NCBI GenBank assembly: GCA_964030475.1
Contig: CAXIPT010000005.1
Span: 6,123,546-6,187,545 of the forward strand
DNA length: 64,000 nt
Direction of reading: 5' to 3'
DNA from: Tethya wilhelma
Taxonomy: Eukaryota > Porifera > Demospongiae > Tethyida > Tethyidae
Of this stretch, positions 38,054 through 49,491 are shown one piece after another (within the stretch, counting starts at the first letter, position 1; every line of letters begins with the position of its first letter). Below the pieces are notes generated by a model. It saw only the letters and a program-made list of their open reading frames with translations. It had not been told where the DNA came from and did not search any database. The position numbers and the translations under genes were made by a program.

Positions 38054-39185
38054 TGTATATATAATGATAACATACATTATTTAGATAACTTACTTTTGAG
38101 AATCCTGTCAAGTTATCGTGTGAGCTGTTCACTTTCTCCTTCAACTTGCCATAGTTGTCTCCAAGTTGAAAGTACTTTTGTTTCTCTCTTAGATATTTCT
38201 TCTCAGCAATCTCAAGGTTTATTCGAAGTGTCTGTATTTTGGTCTTCAGCTGCAGGAGAAGGATCAACATTAATTGCTAAGTAACACACACACAATGATA
38301 GCTGACTCTTTCACTCAATGCAGCTGTCAACCAGGCATTGGTACAATGGTTGTCAGTATATTCCCTGTTCACAAACTAGCTGTTAATGCAAAGCAACAAT
38401 CACACTAGCCTAGTTCGCAGGTTGTGTCCTTTTATCTTTAATTCTTTTCAAAGACAAAGGCATAGGAACAAGGCTGACACCATGGCATCAGGTCTGTCAT
38501 GGTCAGCCTCTCAAGGTACTATAGTTACCTCTCTCCTTGTCTCCTCCAGCTGTGGCATCAACTCAATGAGGGGTTGGCGGACGGTCTCCAGGTATGCAGT
38601 GGCCTTCTCAGAGTGAAGTCCAGCCAGAGTGAACAGCTCACTGCCGAGCTTCTGCCAGCAATGCTTCAGAGTGCTGAATCAGCAAAATATAAACATGTAT
38701 GAAATCACAGATTTCCAGATAATAATATTATTATTATTATTATTACTATGGAGTATTATCTGGTGCTGTGGTAACCTAATTACCCAATCTGTTGGAAGGG
38801 TTCTCCCCCCAGCCACTGGATGATGATGTTGGAATGGAGAGTGTAGGAACTGCTCCGCAACAACTTGTGCATGGAATTGGAATAGGACTGCTCAACATCT
38901 CCTACTGCCTGCAAAGCCAAATGATATTATAATCTTTCAAATATAGCCACACTATACAATACCATGCTGTTTCAACGAGTGTATAGTGATTCTCAATTAT
39001 GATAGCCATGATGATGATTTTACCTTGCAGAATTCCAGCACACAGCGGACCACTTCCACTCCATCAGAGAACCTCTTGTACACCACATCCAAGGATTCCT
39101 ACAGAAGAAAGCATTGGATGATTTCACTGCCATTAAAGACGGCCTGTAGTCCTTGTAAACATACCAATCCATGCAGTCTGTCCAT
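35849..39185 (-). CDS. F-BAR domain protein with C-terminal J domain
   Basis: Ten exons join in phase: 39165-39185, 39024-39098, 38784-38908, 38529-38673, 38094-38249, 37888-38013, 37526-37765, 36456-37393, 36298-36397, 35849-36028; about 701 residues. Residues about 5-295 are a helical F-BAR module (YKRFSDGVEVVRCVLEF, HSEKATAYLETVRQPLIELM, FVDNHKN), which binds curved membrane. Residues about 300-560 are a disordered Ser/Thr/Pro and basic linker with proline-rich PKPHPPSKPQ. Residues about 566-640 form a J domain: DYYGLFGVNSDASADEIAKA, then FHPDH with the HPD that triggers Hsc70 ATPase (36488-36496), then ALYDQL. A helical tail ends the protein. I know of no named family with this order. The exon holding the linker and J domain has no early ATG, and its acceptor matches the F-BAR donor in phase, so one gene is the simplest reading. 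It is divergent from IFT57. Confidence 0.82.
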
Positions 39186-39345
39186 TTCTGACTCTCTCGG
39201 TCACAAGATGGACACGCCCACTTCAATTTCAACATTAACCCTTTCATCACTTCAAACCGTTAATGTGCATTAAATAGAATTGGTTTGTTTCCCTAGGAAC
39301 AGATAAACAGTAACTCTTCTTTTTTTCTGGAGGCATTGGCGGAGC

Positions 39346-39864
39346 ATGGAAGGAGAAGAAGGCGCCAGAAGGAGTGGAGACCTCTCTGACAACCCTCTCC
39401 TTGCTCACCTGGTCTTTGTCAAGATGGAAGACATCATGGATAAACTGAAACTGCTGGACTATGAGGTCGGCTTCTGTAAGAAGCTCAACTTCAAACCATT
39501 CTCCAGACATTACTTTGCACTTCCTACAAATCCCGGTGAACAGTTCTACATATTTGCTAATCTGGCCGTCTGGCTAATAAATCTTATCGGTAATAATCTG
39601 GACCAGCCTCAAGAGGTAGATGTATAGATATTGTCACAGCGATCATGATCGAATAAAAACTGTTTCTTTATTTTTTATCTCAATGTCTTGTTCTGTTTGT
39701 GTACACGTACCATTTCATCGTATGCACCTTATCTTTTCAGTATGATGACCCTAATGCTACCATAGCAACCATCCTAGCAGAAGCAAAGAGACAGGTATGC
39801 GATCGGTGACCTTTGTAATAATTATAATGGACCCATTATCTCTTGTGTGGTCACACACACACAC

Positions 39865-39909
<45 letters not shown>

Positions 39910-40931
39910 CACGCACACCATTAGGGTGTTCAAACCAACTTCCCTCCAGCTAAACTCAAAACAGGAGCAGGAGAACATGTAAGTACATACTGTGTTGCCA
40001 TGGCAACCCAAAACTCCACCCACTTTATGCTTGTAACGTGACCTCAACCTTTTAAGTAAAGAAAATGTACTGACACTGCTAATTTCCACTGCATTGTAAT
40101 GCCCTCTCTCTGTGTCTCGTGGTGAGCCTCACTGGCCACTGGCATGCAGTGCAGCCTCATAACCTCTCCACTGATCTGTGTGTGTCTGCCTCCAGGTATG
40201 TATTGTGCTGGATGGCCTGGCTGAAAGGGCTCTGGAAGCCACTCACTTCTCTTGGAAACGGTACATTGACTTCTCATTCACAACACACGCCACAGACACA
40301 AACACACACCCTATTATAATAACAACTGTCTCTCTCCTTTCACCCTCGCAATAGTACCTGTATAACTCTTATTATATGAATAATTATGTCTCAAAAACCT
40401 GTTTGACGTGTTTCTTGATCTCGTCAGACCTGTTCATCAGGACGAGCAGACCAGTGAGGAGGTGATTCAAGAGGAAGGATCAGAGTTGAGCATTTCGAGA
40501 CTAGAAGAGGAGATAGCCGAGGAGGGAGGGGACAGTGAGGAGGAGGGACCCGTCTTCCTCGACCTCTCGGGACTCAAACAAGGCAAAGAACTAGAGGTAT
40601 GAGGTTAGGATATGATTATAGTGGAGGGTTTTTTTAAAAATTTTTTTCTTGGGGGGGGGGGAGGTTGTTTATTTTTTTTTCTTTGTCAGCCTCTTTGACA
40701 AACAAGTAGTTTAACTTTGCAGAGAACTAGTTTAAGAAATTGAAAAGAGGGTTATCATTAAATTTTAGCAATCCTTTTGCTCTTATTGTAACTGATACTT
40801 CACAGGGTGACAGTGGTATGACACTGGGAGAGGCTCTTGAGTCAACAGTCGATGCTCAAGAATGGAGACTGGAAGTGGAACGAGTCCTACCCTCGTTGAA
40901 GGTCCATCTTCGACAAGACAACCGAGTGAGC

Positions 40932-40973
<42 letters not shown>

Positions 40974-41318
40974 CAGTATGTGTGTTGCAATACTTGTACT
41001 GGATTTGATAGCTGTGTGAATACATATTTAGGACTGGAGAGCTCATTACGAGCAGATGCACTCTTACAACGATGGCATTGAATCCACCCTCTCAGAGACC
41101 AAGGTCTACCTGGACAAACTCCACCAGGAGATCAGTAAGACACTGGAGAAGATTGGCTCCAGAGAGAAATACATCAACAACCAGGTACAGACAATGATGT
41201 CAGTTGGAAGTACTATAGTTGCCAAATGTCTATGTAGCCCATCTGGCATTGACAGTGGGAAAAGCAGGATCTAGCTAATAGTACTGACATTTATCATGAC
41301 CACAGATGGCCCACAATT

Positions 41319-41369
<51 letters not shown>

Positions 41370-42271
41370 GAGCACCACATTCAAGACTTCAGGGAGTCTC
41401 AGGACCAACTGGCAGAAGTGAAGGAGAAATATAAACAAGGCAGTTCAAGCGTCAACGATCTCTCTCGAGAACTGGCACAGGTAGTTTAGCTACTAGTTAA
41501 TATTGAGAGTGGCTCCCTCTGTGTTAGCAGTTGATCCTGACGATGCTGTTGAACAATTCATGCCATTGTGTTGTTAGGTGAGTGAGGATTTGGACCATGT
41601 CAAAGCTGAGATGGATGAGAGAGGCACCAGCATGACGGACGCTGGACCACTGGTTAGGATCAAACAGGCTCTCACGAGACTCAAGACCGAGTGTACACAG
41701 ATGGACGTACGCATTGGAGTGGTAAGTCAGTGGCTGTGTATAGCATACCCTACATGTATATGTACACTACATATTGTATAGCAGGTAAATTTGGTGAGAA
41801 TTAAATTTGACGAATTGGCGAATTATTCTTCAAATTGCCAAATTGAAAATTGCCAAACAATTTTATGTGCACGTGTGCACATATAAACAATGTAGTGTAC
41901 GGAATTAAATCGGCAAATTTAAAATTGTCAATCATGCTGAAATGGGAATTCGTCAAATTTTAAACACGCCAAATTTACCCACCACAAGGTATAGAGTCAG
42001 TAAATAGCATTGTGAGGTAGTTAACCATCACCACATATTGAATGGTCAGTGGTGTTACCCTATGGCAAATAGAAGCCATAAGTCACATCCTCATACATAT
42101 TCATGGTGATCTCTGTGAAGCCCTCAGCACACATCACAGGGTTGCCTGCTGTTTCCTACATGACCACCTATATAGTACTTTGAAATAAAAAACGAATTGT
42201 GATCTCAGAGTATTTGTGAGTGAGAGCTGAGCTCATACTCTCTCTCTTGTAGATCATCCTGTGATTGTGTG

Positions 42272-42337
<66 letters not shown>

Positions 42338-42425
42338 GGTGGAACACACACTACTGGATGCAAAGTTCAAGAGTAAATCAGCCATCAGGAAACAAATGAA
42401 CGAAATGGCAAAGCCTGAATTCTAG
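39346..42425 (+). CDS. IFT57: IFT57 (Hippi), intraflagellar transport complex B subunit
   Basis: Exons 39346-39615, 39741-39794, 39925-39978, 40196-40260, 40428-40596, 40806-40925, 41032-41184, 41373-41480, 41578-41721 and 42339-42425 join in phase to about 406 residues (human about 429). The N-terminal calponin-homology-like region has MDKLKLLDYEVGFCKK and HYFALPTNPGEQFYIF. An acidic middle follows, then coiled coil (EWRLEVERVLPSLK, LDKLHQEISKTLEKIGSREKYINNQ, MTDAGPLVRIKQALTRLK). IFT57 is a peripheral IFT-B subunit needed for cilium assembly, fitting an animal with flagellated cells. Two acceptors (41372 and 42338) sit directly against long CA or CT microsatellites. At the first, the family alignment would expect two more residues (LE) encoded where the repeat now ends. 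Confidence 0.95.
39852..39915. repeat. CA microsatellite in IFT57 intron
   Basis: (CA)n with a few CG interruptions, ending 10 bases before the exon that starts at 39925. It takes the place of the usual pyrimidine tract. Confidence 0.9.
41319..41366. repeat. CA microsatellite abutting an IFT57 acceptor
   Basis: Uninterrupted (AC)n for about 48 bases, followed at once by TTGGAG and the exon. Another tract at 40938-40972 directly follows the donor of the upstream exon ending at 40925. Confidence 0.9.
42276..42332. repeat. CT microsatellite forming the last IFT57 polypyrimidine tract
   Basis: About 57 bases of (CT)n lead directly into TTCCAG, the acceptor of the last exon. Confidence 0.9.
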
Positions 42426-42945
42426 GACATCATATGTCCAGTATAAGAGTTAGGTAGCTAATAGTTACTAGCTTACTGCACTTGTTTGCAACCCTACTGC
42501 TCACTTGCCACAAACAATGTTATGGTTCCTCTTTGTGCACACACACAAACACACACAGCATGCCATCACTGATACCATTATGACATGATTGCCTTACCAC
42601 AACCCTCAGTCTAAACCACCTCAGAGCTAACACAATCAGAGTGTCAAGTATAATTGGGTACTGATATGGCAGTAATTATAATTATTGTATATAATATATA
42701 TATATATACCTACTGGTGAAAATAGAATTGCTAAATCGGTCTGTTCTTTAGAATGTTTGTTATACAAACTTCAAAACATGCAGCAAAAAAAAATGTACAA
42801 AATAAAGCAGAAGATGAATCAGTATATACAGCAACAACAAAAACAGTATCCAATTATTATTCTATATCACAGGGGTTGATACATTGTGTCTGTATGTGTG
42901 CTTACATTGATACATAGGGTAGAGATTCACTTGATTCAGTCGGCA
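42426..42945. other. Convergent intergenic stretch, no gene seen
   Basis: This lies between the stop codons of IFT57 (+) and the TDP2-like gene (-). It contains short CA and TA runs and AT-rich sequence, and I found no conserved frame. Confidence 0.6.
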
Positions 42946-43800
42946 CTACTGCCCTTGTTGTTGCTGGAACTGGAGGGACCATTGCGTTCTCTTGAAGATA
43001 CATGACACAAGTGTTTGCTTCGGACTCGGCTCGAGCTGTTCCAGCTGAGTAAACTGCGCCAACACACCGTAGTGAGTACTCACATACACACCCGCTCCTG
43101 ACTCTTGTTGGAAAGGCTCCTTGCCTACAATTTCTACTGAATCGATTTTGTATCTTCGTGATTTGAAGTAGACTCTATCAGGTCGCCCTGATCCAAACGG
43201 GTCGTCCTTGATGAGGGGATTCTTGTCTGGGTCGTAAGTGTCCCCGTTGGCTGAGGTATTGCCAGGGATACACAGCCACGAATCATTCCAACCACCGTCG
43301 AGAACCAACTCGCCATCAATGTCTGTGTCCAGGGAAAAATTTCCCATAATAAAACTATCTTCTTCGTTTACGGACGAGAGGAAAGCTTCGTTAAGCTGCT
43401 TCTCCCTGGTCTCCGACTCCTTCAGTCCGCTCTCCAGTGATGTACTGGCGATGCAGATCACAAACGGCTTGTTCTGTTTATCGTACATGACATAGTAACC
43501 TTTGAGGAGGCACCTGTTGGTGGCTGTCTCGTGGTATGTGAAGCTCTTTTGGTCTTGAGAGGGATAGGTCGAGAGAAGGGCTACTGTGGGTTTGATGCGG
43601 TTTTCAAAGGTGTATGGTGGATGGATTATGTTGTAGAGGGCTCCCCACGTGGTACCCTTGATTCTCTTGATCATATCATTGGTGACATTCTGTAGAGATA
43701 CAAATTCTGGTTTCTTACTTTGAATGAGTGAGCCTAGTGCATCCAGCCTCTCCTGGAGAAGGTTCACCTTCACATTCATGTCAATTGTGAGTAGCTTCAT
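42946..43800 (-). CDS. TDP2-like EEP-family protein lacking catalytic residues
   Basis: A single-exon frame of 284 residues. The start is the ATG at 43800; the frame continues upstream only through a GTG. It aligns by eye to the endonuclease/exonuclease/phosphatase fold of tyrosyl-DNA phosphodiesterase 2, block by block. TIDMN (residues 5-9) stands where TDP2 has TWN, VSLQNV (34-39) where it has LQEV, STSLES (119-124) for SHLES, MGNFSL (152-157) for GDTNL, PDRVYF (207-212) for FDRIFF, and STHYGV (241-246) for SDHWGL. The catalytic Glu, the Asp and Asn of GDTN, and the Asp of SDH are all replaced, while an Asn, a His and the fold-marking residues remain. TDP2 removes 5' phosphotyrosyl adducts of topoisomerase 2. 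This copy is probably non-catalytic or has another substrate. The lack of introns among intron-rich genes suggests retroposition. Confidence 0.68.
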   Translation of the reverse strand: MKLLTIDMNVKVNLLQERLDALGSLIQSKKPEFVSLQNVTNDMIKRIKGTTWGALYNIIHPPYTFENRIKPTVALLSTYPSQDQKSFTYHETATNRCLLKGYYVMYDKQNKPFVICIASTSLESGLKESETREKQLNEAFLSSVNEEDSFIMGNFSLDTDIDGELVLDGGWNDSWLCIPGNTSANGDTYDPDKNPLIKDDPFGSGRPDRVYFKSRRYKIDSVEIVGKEPFQQESGAGVYVSTHYGVLAQFTQLEQLEPSPKQTLVSCIFKRTQWSLQFQQQQGQ

Positions 43801-44029
43801 GGCTGATTCGACTCTCACTCCAAACACACACTACTCCAATCCAGTACGAGCTGAGATAGAGACAGACAAGATGCACAAAACCTCGATTAGTTCACCAGGT
43901 GCATTTGTATAGTATTGCGCATGCGCAGTAGCAAGGGTGTGTCTAAACAGCTCCGCCCAGTTTTGTTGTGGTAGCAATGCATAACAAATGAATGTGTTTT
44001 AGATGTTATCAACGTAATAAACATTAATT

Positions 44030-46205
44030 TTATTCATCCTTGTACAGTGAATAGTTGCTACTAGCATGGCTAGTCGTCATTTCCATGCTTTCAGACTCTA
44101 CAGATCCAACAATTTTATAGTTAATGGGAGAGACATTTCCATTCTGTTTCACTATTGTTTCGCGACGATGAGACACCTCCATATCATAGTCTTGGACTGG
44201 TTTCTTTCCACACCATCTGATGAAAGCAGCCTATGTGAATGAGTGGGTAGCAGCCAAACATTAATAATTATACACTTTAGGATGTTTTTGTTCTGTTTTT
44301 TGTTTCGTTTTTTGCTTTGTTTTGTTTGTTTTTTCTAAAAATATTACCTTCATGTGTTTCCACCTGATCCTAGCAAACGTCTGTTTATCACAAGCAAATA
44401 CTAGTGCATATATCGTGCCTAAAGAAACAGGATGACCATTCAATCATTAATAATGATACAAATATTTTGTAACAGTATAATAAAAGTATCACTTTCTCAC
44501 GTACCATGAAGTGTCAGCGTCACAGAATGCATGAACCAAAGAAAGAAATTAGCGGGTGAATCAGGCTCATGGAAACCAGCTGCTTGTCTGATCCTAGTAT
44601 AGTAATAGTCATGTAGAAACACACATGCACGACAGTCTTAACAAGAAACTGATAAATGTTAGCAATAGTTTCTACTTGCCTGTTTATGAGTGGGAAGACC
44701 AGTATTAGAATGTAGATCCATGGGAACAACATCACTGGTCTGATCTCCTCCTCCCACAGCTTCTGATAGGTGTCCACCAGGGGGTCATACTTCCCTTGGA
44801 ACTTCTTCACCTGTTATGAGACATTATACAAACAGAGAGCTTGTTGTTTAAGGCCGATTTGAAGTTCGTATTTTGGCAGCTTACTCTTCTCTTGACTATG
44901 CAAAAGGTGATCAGTAGCACTATGATTTGCACAATACACAACAGCCAAAGAGGTACGTAAAAACTGTATGATCAGATGGTGCATTAATATGACATGCTGA
45001 TTAGTAGTCTAAGTTAGTATTAGACATGTTTGTTAGCTTACACAGCAAGTTGTATAACCACACCAGTTTTGTACACAGCTCCATCTCTCACTGAACTGAT
45101 CCAGCTGCACAACAATTATGGCAATAATTATTATGCAGTAATAGTTATGATTGGAATGGCTGCGCTAGCAACAGAAGATGAATACACTCACCACCATAGT
45201 CCAGCTGCCCCATAAGAATGACCAATGAAAGGGAAACAGCAGAGAATCACTGGAATGGCTAATGCTGAAATGGCATAGAATCTGTAGCAGGTCAACCAGT
45301 GCAGACAATAGATATGAATAAATTGACACTTCAACTGAGCAAAATTTGTAGAATTACTTCTCAAATTTCTCTGTTCTCTTGAGGTAGACAGCATTGACTA
45401 CAATATTGAAGGAGATGCACAGGACCCAAAGAAAGGAAATCCAATCTAAGTAATATAGAATATAGAAACGAGAGCAAAACTTCATAGAATACAACTAGTA
45501 AAGACTGATAAAGGATATAATATAATTTACTCACCAAACAAGAGAACCCAGTAGCCTTGAAAGATGCACCAACCTCGATAGGCAGCAAAATTATTGACGG
45601 AATAGTACCCAACACGATAGTCTCCCTGAATTCAAATATTATAATAATATTATTATCAACGGTAGTACCAATAATAATTTTTGCTGTCACAGTTCATATA
45701 TAGCCTGAGTAATAATAATGGCATGACTTACGACAATGTATCCAATAGCTTGAAAGAAGGCAGAAATACTCAGATAGAGAATAAGTCTCTGTAGGTATAA
45801 ATTATATTTGCAAAATGCTGAAATTTCTACTGACTACAGTGTGTGTGTGTGTGTTTCTAAACAGTTATACTTTGATTGGCTCACTTGTGATAGAAACTTG
45901 TACTTCTTGAAGAGAATTATTATGAACACTATAAACACACTGAAGGGATAGGAAATTGAAAGCATATAAACATCATACAATTGCTAGCTTATCAAACATA
46001 CCAGCAGCACATTGAAATCAGCCCAACAAACCGCTTTATCCACAGAATGATATCCTGTAAAATGCAATAACCACAATTATCAAACGAGTCATTTGCAATT
46101 GCAGAATACCTTCACTACTGCACTTACGCATGATGCATCATCAGTGAAAGTTGGGTAGCACTTTCCATACTCAACTAGCCCTGAACCATTGCCTGAGCTA
46201 TCCAT
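44030..46205 (-). CDS. cAMP-receptor-like seven-helix GPCR
   Basis: Thirteen small exons join in phase: 46128-46205, 46002-46054, 45885-45939, 45732-45788, 45535-45625, 45358-45445, 45192-45281, 45042-45104, 44885-44963, 44680-44810, 44505-44593, 44348-44418, 44030-44230; 381 residues. The N-terminus is short and without a signal peptide, with an N-glycosylation site. Seven hydrophobic segments follow. The second loop region reads WCIFQGYW, and the fourth loop GAAGLWCWI closes the expected Cys pair; both are marks of the Dictyostelium cAR/Crl class, also shared with GPR157-like receptors. Helix 7 is near NRIRQAAGF. The tail is short and Ser/Tyr-rich. The intron after 44680 must use a GC donor (AG|GCAAGT), because only that keeps phase. 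The ligand is unknown. Confidence 0.8.
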
Positions 46206-46581
46206 TGTTAATAAAGGTCACTTTACTTTTTCAAACACCGCAACGCTGACCTCCCACCAGCCCTGCCCACTTTTATTGTTTTGTAAAAGTTATGATGTAA
46301 TCAATCACGTGATTTTACCGCCCCCGTTTTAATTGACTGTAAATCTATGCTTGCATGTGCTTCTCAGGCAACAAGGGAAGGTTTCTGGTTAGTAGGGCAG
46401 CCGTGTTCGTTCGCTGGAGGTAACAGAAGAGTTGCCATACTCCCTACTGTTCTCCATTAACCAGAAGTAAGTTGGTGTAAAATCTACAGTATCAAACAAA
46501 TTGGTCAAAGTTAATAGTTGGTACCACCTATAAATTTTTGGCTCTAATGTGAAAATTCTCTTTATAGAAAGTACAAGAAGA
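46206..46581 (+). promoter_or_regulatory. Divergent promoter and probable 5' UTR exon of the Rubicon-like gene
   Basis: This lies between the start codons of the GPCR (-) and the Rubicon-like gene (+). CCAGAA|GTAAGT at 46461-46472 and TTTATAG at 46561-46567 look like a donor and an acceptor, so a non-coding first exon ending at 46466 probably splices to 46568, 14 bases before the ATG. Confidence 0.5.
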
Positions 46582-48431
46582 ATGTCTTCGTCCTTTGGTA
46601 GCTCTGACAGTTCTTCTGCAATCCCTTCCTCTTCGTTTCTCCCTCCCAAGACCACAGCACAGACCCAGCTGACACTGACAAACCACAGCAGCACTGCACC
46701 TGCCAACTCAGCAAGAGACATCTCTCCTCACAGACCTTCACCAACCACAGCTACAGCTACAGTAGTAGCAAGAGAAGAGGAGGATGAGTTTGTCAACGTC
46801 AGAGAAAGCGATCTTGGAGAATCGGCGAAAAAGATTCTTAGGAATGTCCAGCAAGAAGACGAACAGGACAGCACTACCAGTGGAGGGAAGAAGAAAGGCA
46901 AGCTCTTCGGTCGTCGTTCAAACTCTCAGCAGGTCTCCGATAGCAGCGCCAACGAGAAGATGTTTGCCAGGATGGGTATAGTGATGTCTAATTCCCCAGC
47001 TCCTGTGAGACCCACCGTCAGTGGTGGTGGTAATACCAGACAATCTGTCGATTTGAGCACGACCATGGGACACAGAGTGAGGCCACCAATGTTGTCCAGA
47101 GCAGTCAATCGGACCAACACCATGCCTAACATTCACAGCGAGGTTGTCCCTGACGTTAGAGGAGATGATTCCCCGAGCAGACCGCGATCGTACCACATCA
47201 ATGCCTCCCTCAACCCACCACCTCAGATCACTGTTGAGGAGAGCTCTAGTGCTGCTACTACAACAGAAAGGGCATTGCCTCGAGGGATTGAGGTCAGATC
47301 CAGCACCCCTATCAATCAAGACGGCTACGATGTCATCACGATGGGAGAGGTGTCCGTTGATGGTAGTGTCATCCAGCATGTCCAACCCTCGCCGCCCATA
47401 TCTCTCAAATCTGAACCAGCCAACCCTAGTCTACATCGTGACCAAACCTCCTCACCTGATTCTGGCTACGGTAACACGCCAGGTAGTGACAGCAACTCAC
47501 TCCCTCGCAGACGGAAGAGATCTCAGCCCGAGGTGTTGGTTGGGACGGCCGGTGATGAAGGAGAGAGGAGTAATGGAGGGGTTAATGGCAGAGAGCCTAG
47601 TGCAGTGAATCGGGAGAGTGTACGAACGAGAGGGAGTACCTCTGATAGCGTGTACTCCATAGAATCGAGTGAACCAAGTCCAGTTCTGCCCATGAGCAAC
47701 ACTAAGGAGCATGCCCCTTTAAAACCAGTACAGAGTGCTCCTTATGAACTGATTTCGAGGAGAAATGGTAGTGCCGATATGCTAGTAGCCCCCGGGCCAA
47801 TACTAGTTCAAAAACACCCAAGCCAGCTTCCACTACACATGTCTCACGGTACAAACGTACCTTTCTCTCATCGAAGAGAGACTGAGAGTCACGGACGACG
47901 AGCTCATTCTGTCATTCCTAGCTCCGCCTCTCTGGGAGACATGAAAAGACTGTCCACCAGAGAAGACCAGGAGTCGGCCAAGACTCAGAGCACGCTAGTG
48001 GTCCACAGGAGAGGGGAGAGAGAGGTGAGCCCAGGGAGAAGAAGGAAGAAGAACCGATCTAGCTCTCAGGCTTTCTCCAAGTCAACAGGTGAGTGTGTGT
48101 TGTTGTTGCTGTGTTTGTGTAGCATTGTTCTAGTGGTATAGTGAGGTACACAGCATTGTGACAGGCTGTGCTGATGGGACTGGGACACGTGGTATAGGAG
48201 TACCAGTTTGAGTGTGGGATTGAGTGTGTGCTCACATGCTAGCCACGTGCCTTCCCCACATGTACATGCAGTGAGTGTATGTTGAGGTGTGAGCAGTAGA
48301 CTACTGGCTAGCTGTGTGTGTGTTGCTAGTCAATGATGTCATCTTGTTGTTCTCAGACACTCTGTGTGTGTGTTGGAAAAATGTCAACAACAATGTAGAG
48401 ATGTAATGCCCTGAGAATGTTCATTCTATGG

Positions 48432-48479
<48 letters not shown>

Positions 48480-49456
48480 AAGGACTCTCAGTTCTGTGAA
48501 GTCAGCCACCTTGCCTGCTCATGTCCAAGATGAAATGGATTATTTCCAAGTCACCGATCAGCTCGGGAAAGAGAACGCCCACTTTGCACTTTCAGAAGCA
48601 CTTCTAGCAGTTGTTGAACAGGTAACTATCATGTGTGTGATCTAANCTCTCTCTCTACAGATCCCTCAGATGGCTTCAGTCCTCGTCGTATCCCTAGGAT
48701 CAGTCTATTGGGGCTCATGAAATCTCCAGCAGGAGACCATTCTGCAGAATCAACGTCTCAGAAGCTCCTACAACACATGGCAGCCAAACTCACTGGGAAC
48801 AACAGTGAAGAGATGAATTTATCACAATTGGTGAGGAGATCTCTCTCTCTCCTCTGTGTGTGTGTGATGTCATAATGATGTAATGTTGATTGTTAACATT
48901 TTGTAGGAGTTAAAGTTGCCAACTGATTTCCTAACGTCTCTTCAACTGGATGATGATTTAAGACGGTCTGTTACAACCGTGAGTAGTAGCTACTCCATTG
49001 TATTGTGTAGAATTGACCTTTTCCTGTTTGTGTATCTACAGTCATCATCTCACATCAGAGGAAGCAAGGAGTGGGCTCCTCCTAGAAAACAAATCATTTA
49101 TCACATCAAACACCCGTCAAGGTTAGAGTGACGACATTGAAACTGATGCTACATAAACAAATTTATATTCAGCATTAAAACAGTACACAGGACCAAGTTG
49201 ATACTGGTATAAATTATCGACAGATTAAGTTTGGATGTTTTTCTTCTCGCTAGGAATTTGCTGAAAGATCTTGAGGCTCAGCACTACAGGTGTACCGGGT
49301 GTGGGATGCAGGTGGATCCCTCTCATGCTCGCAACTTTAGGTTTTGTAACTACACAGGCAAGTACTTTTGTCAGAATTGCCACACGAATGCAACGAGTGT
49401 GATTCCAGCTCACATCTTGGAGAAATGGTCTTTTAAGAGGTGAGATATGCGAATTC

Positions 49457-49491
<35 letters not shown>

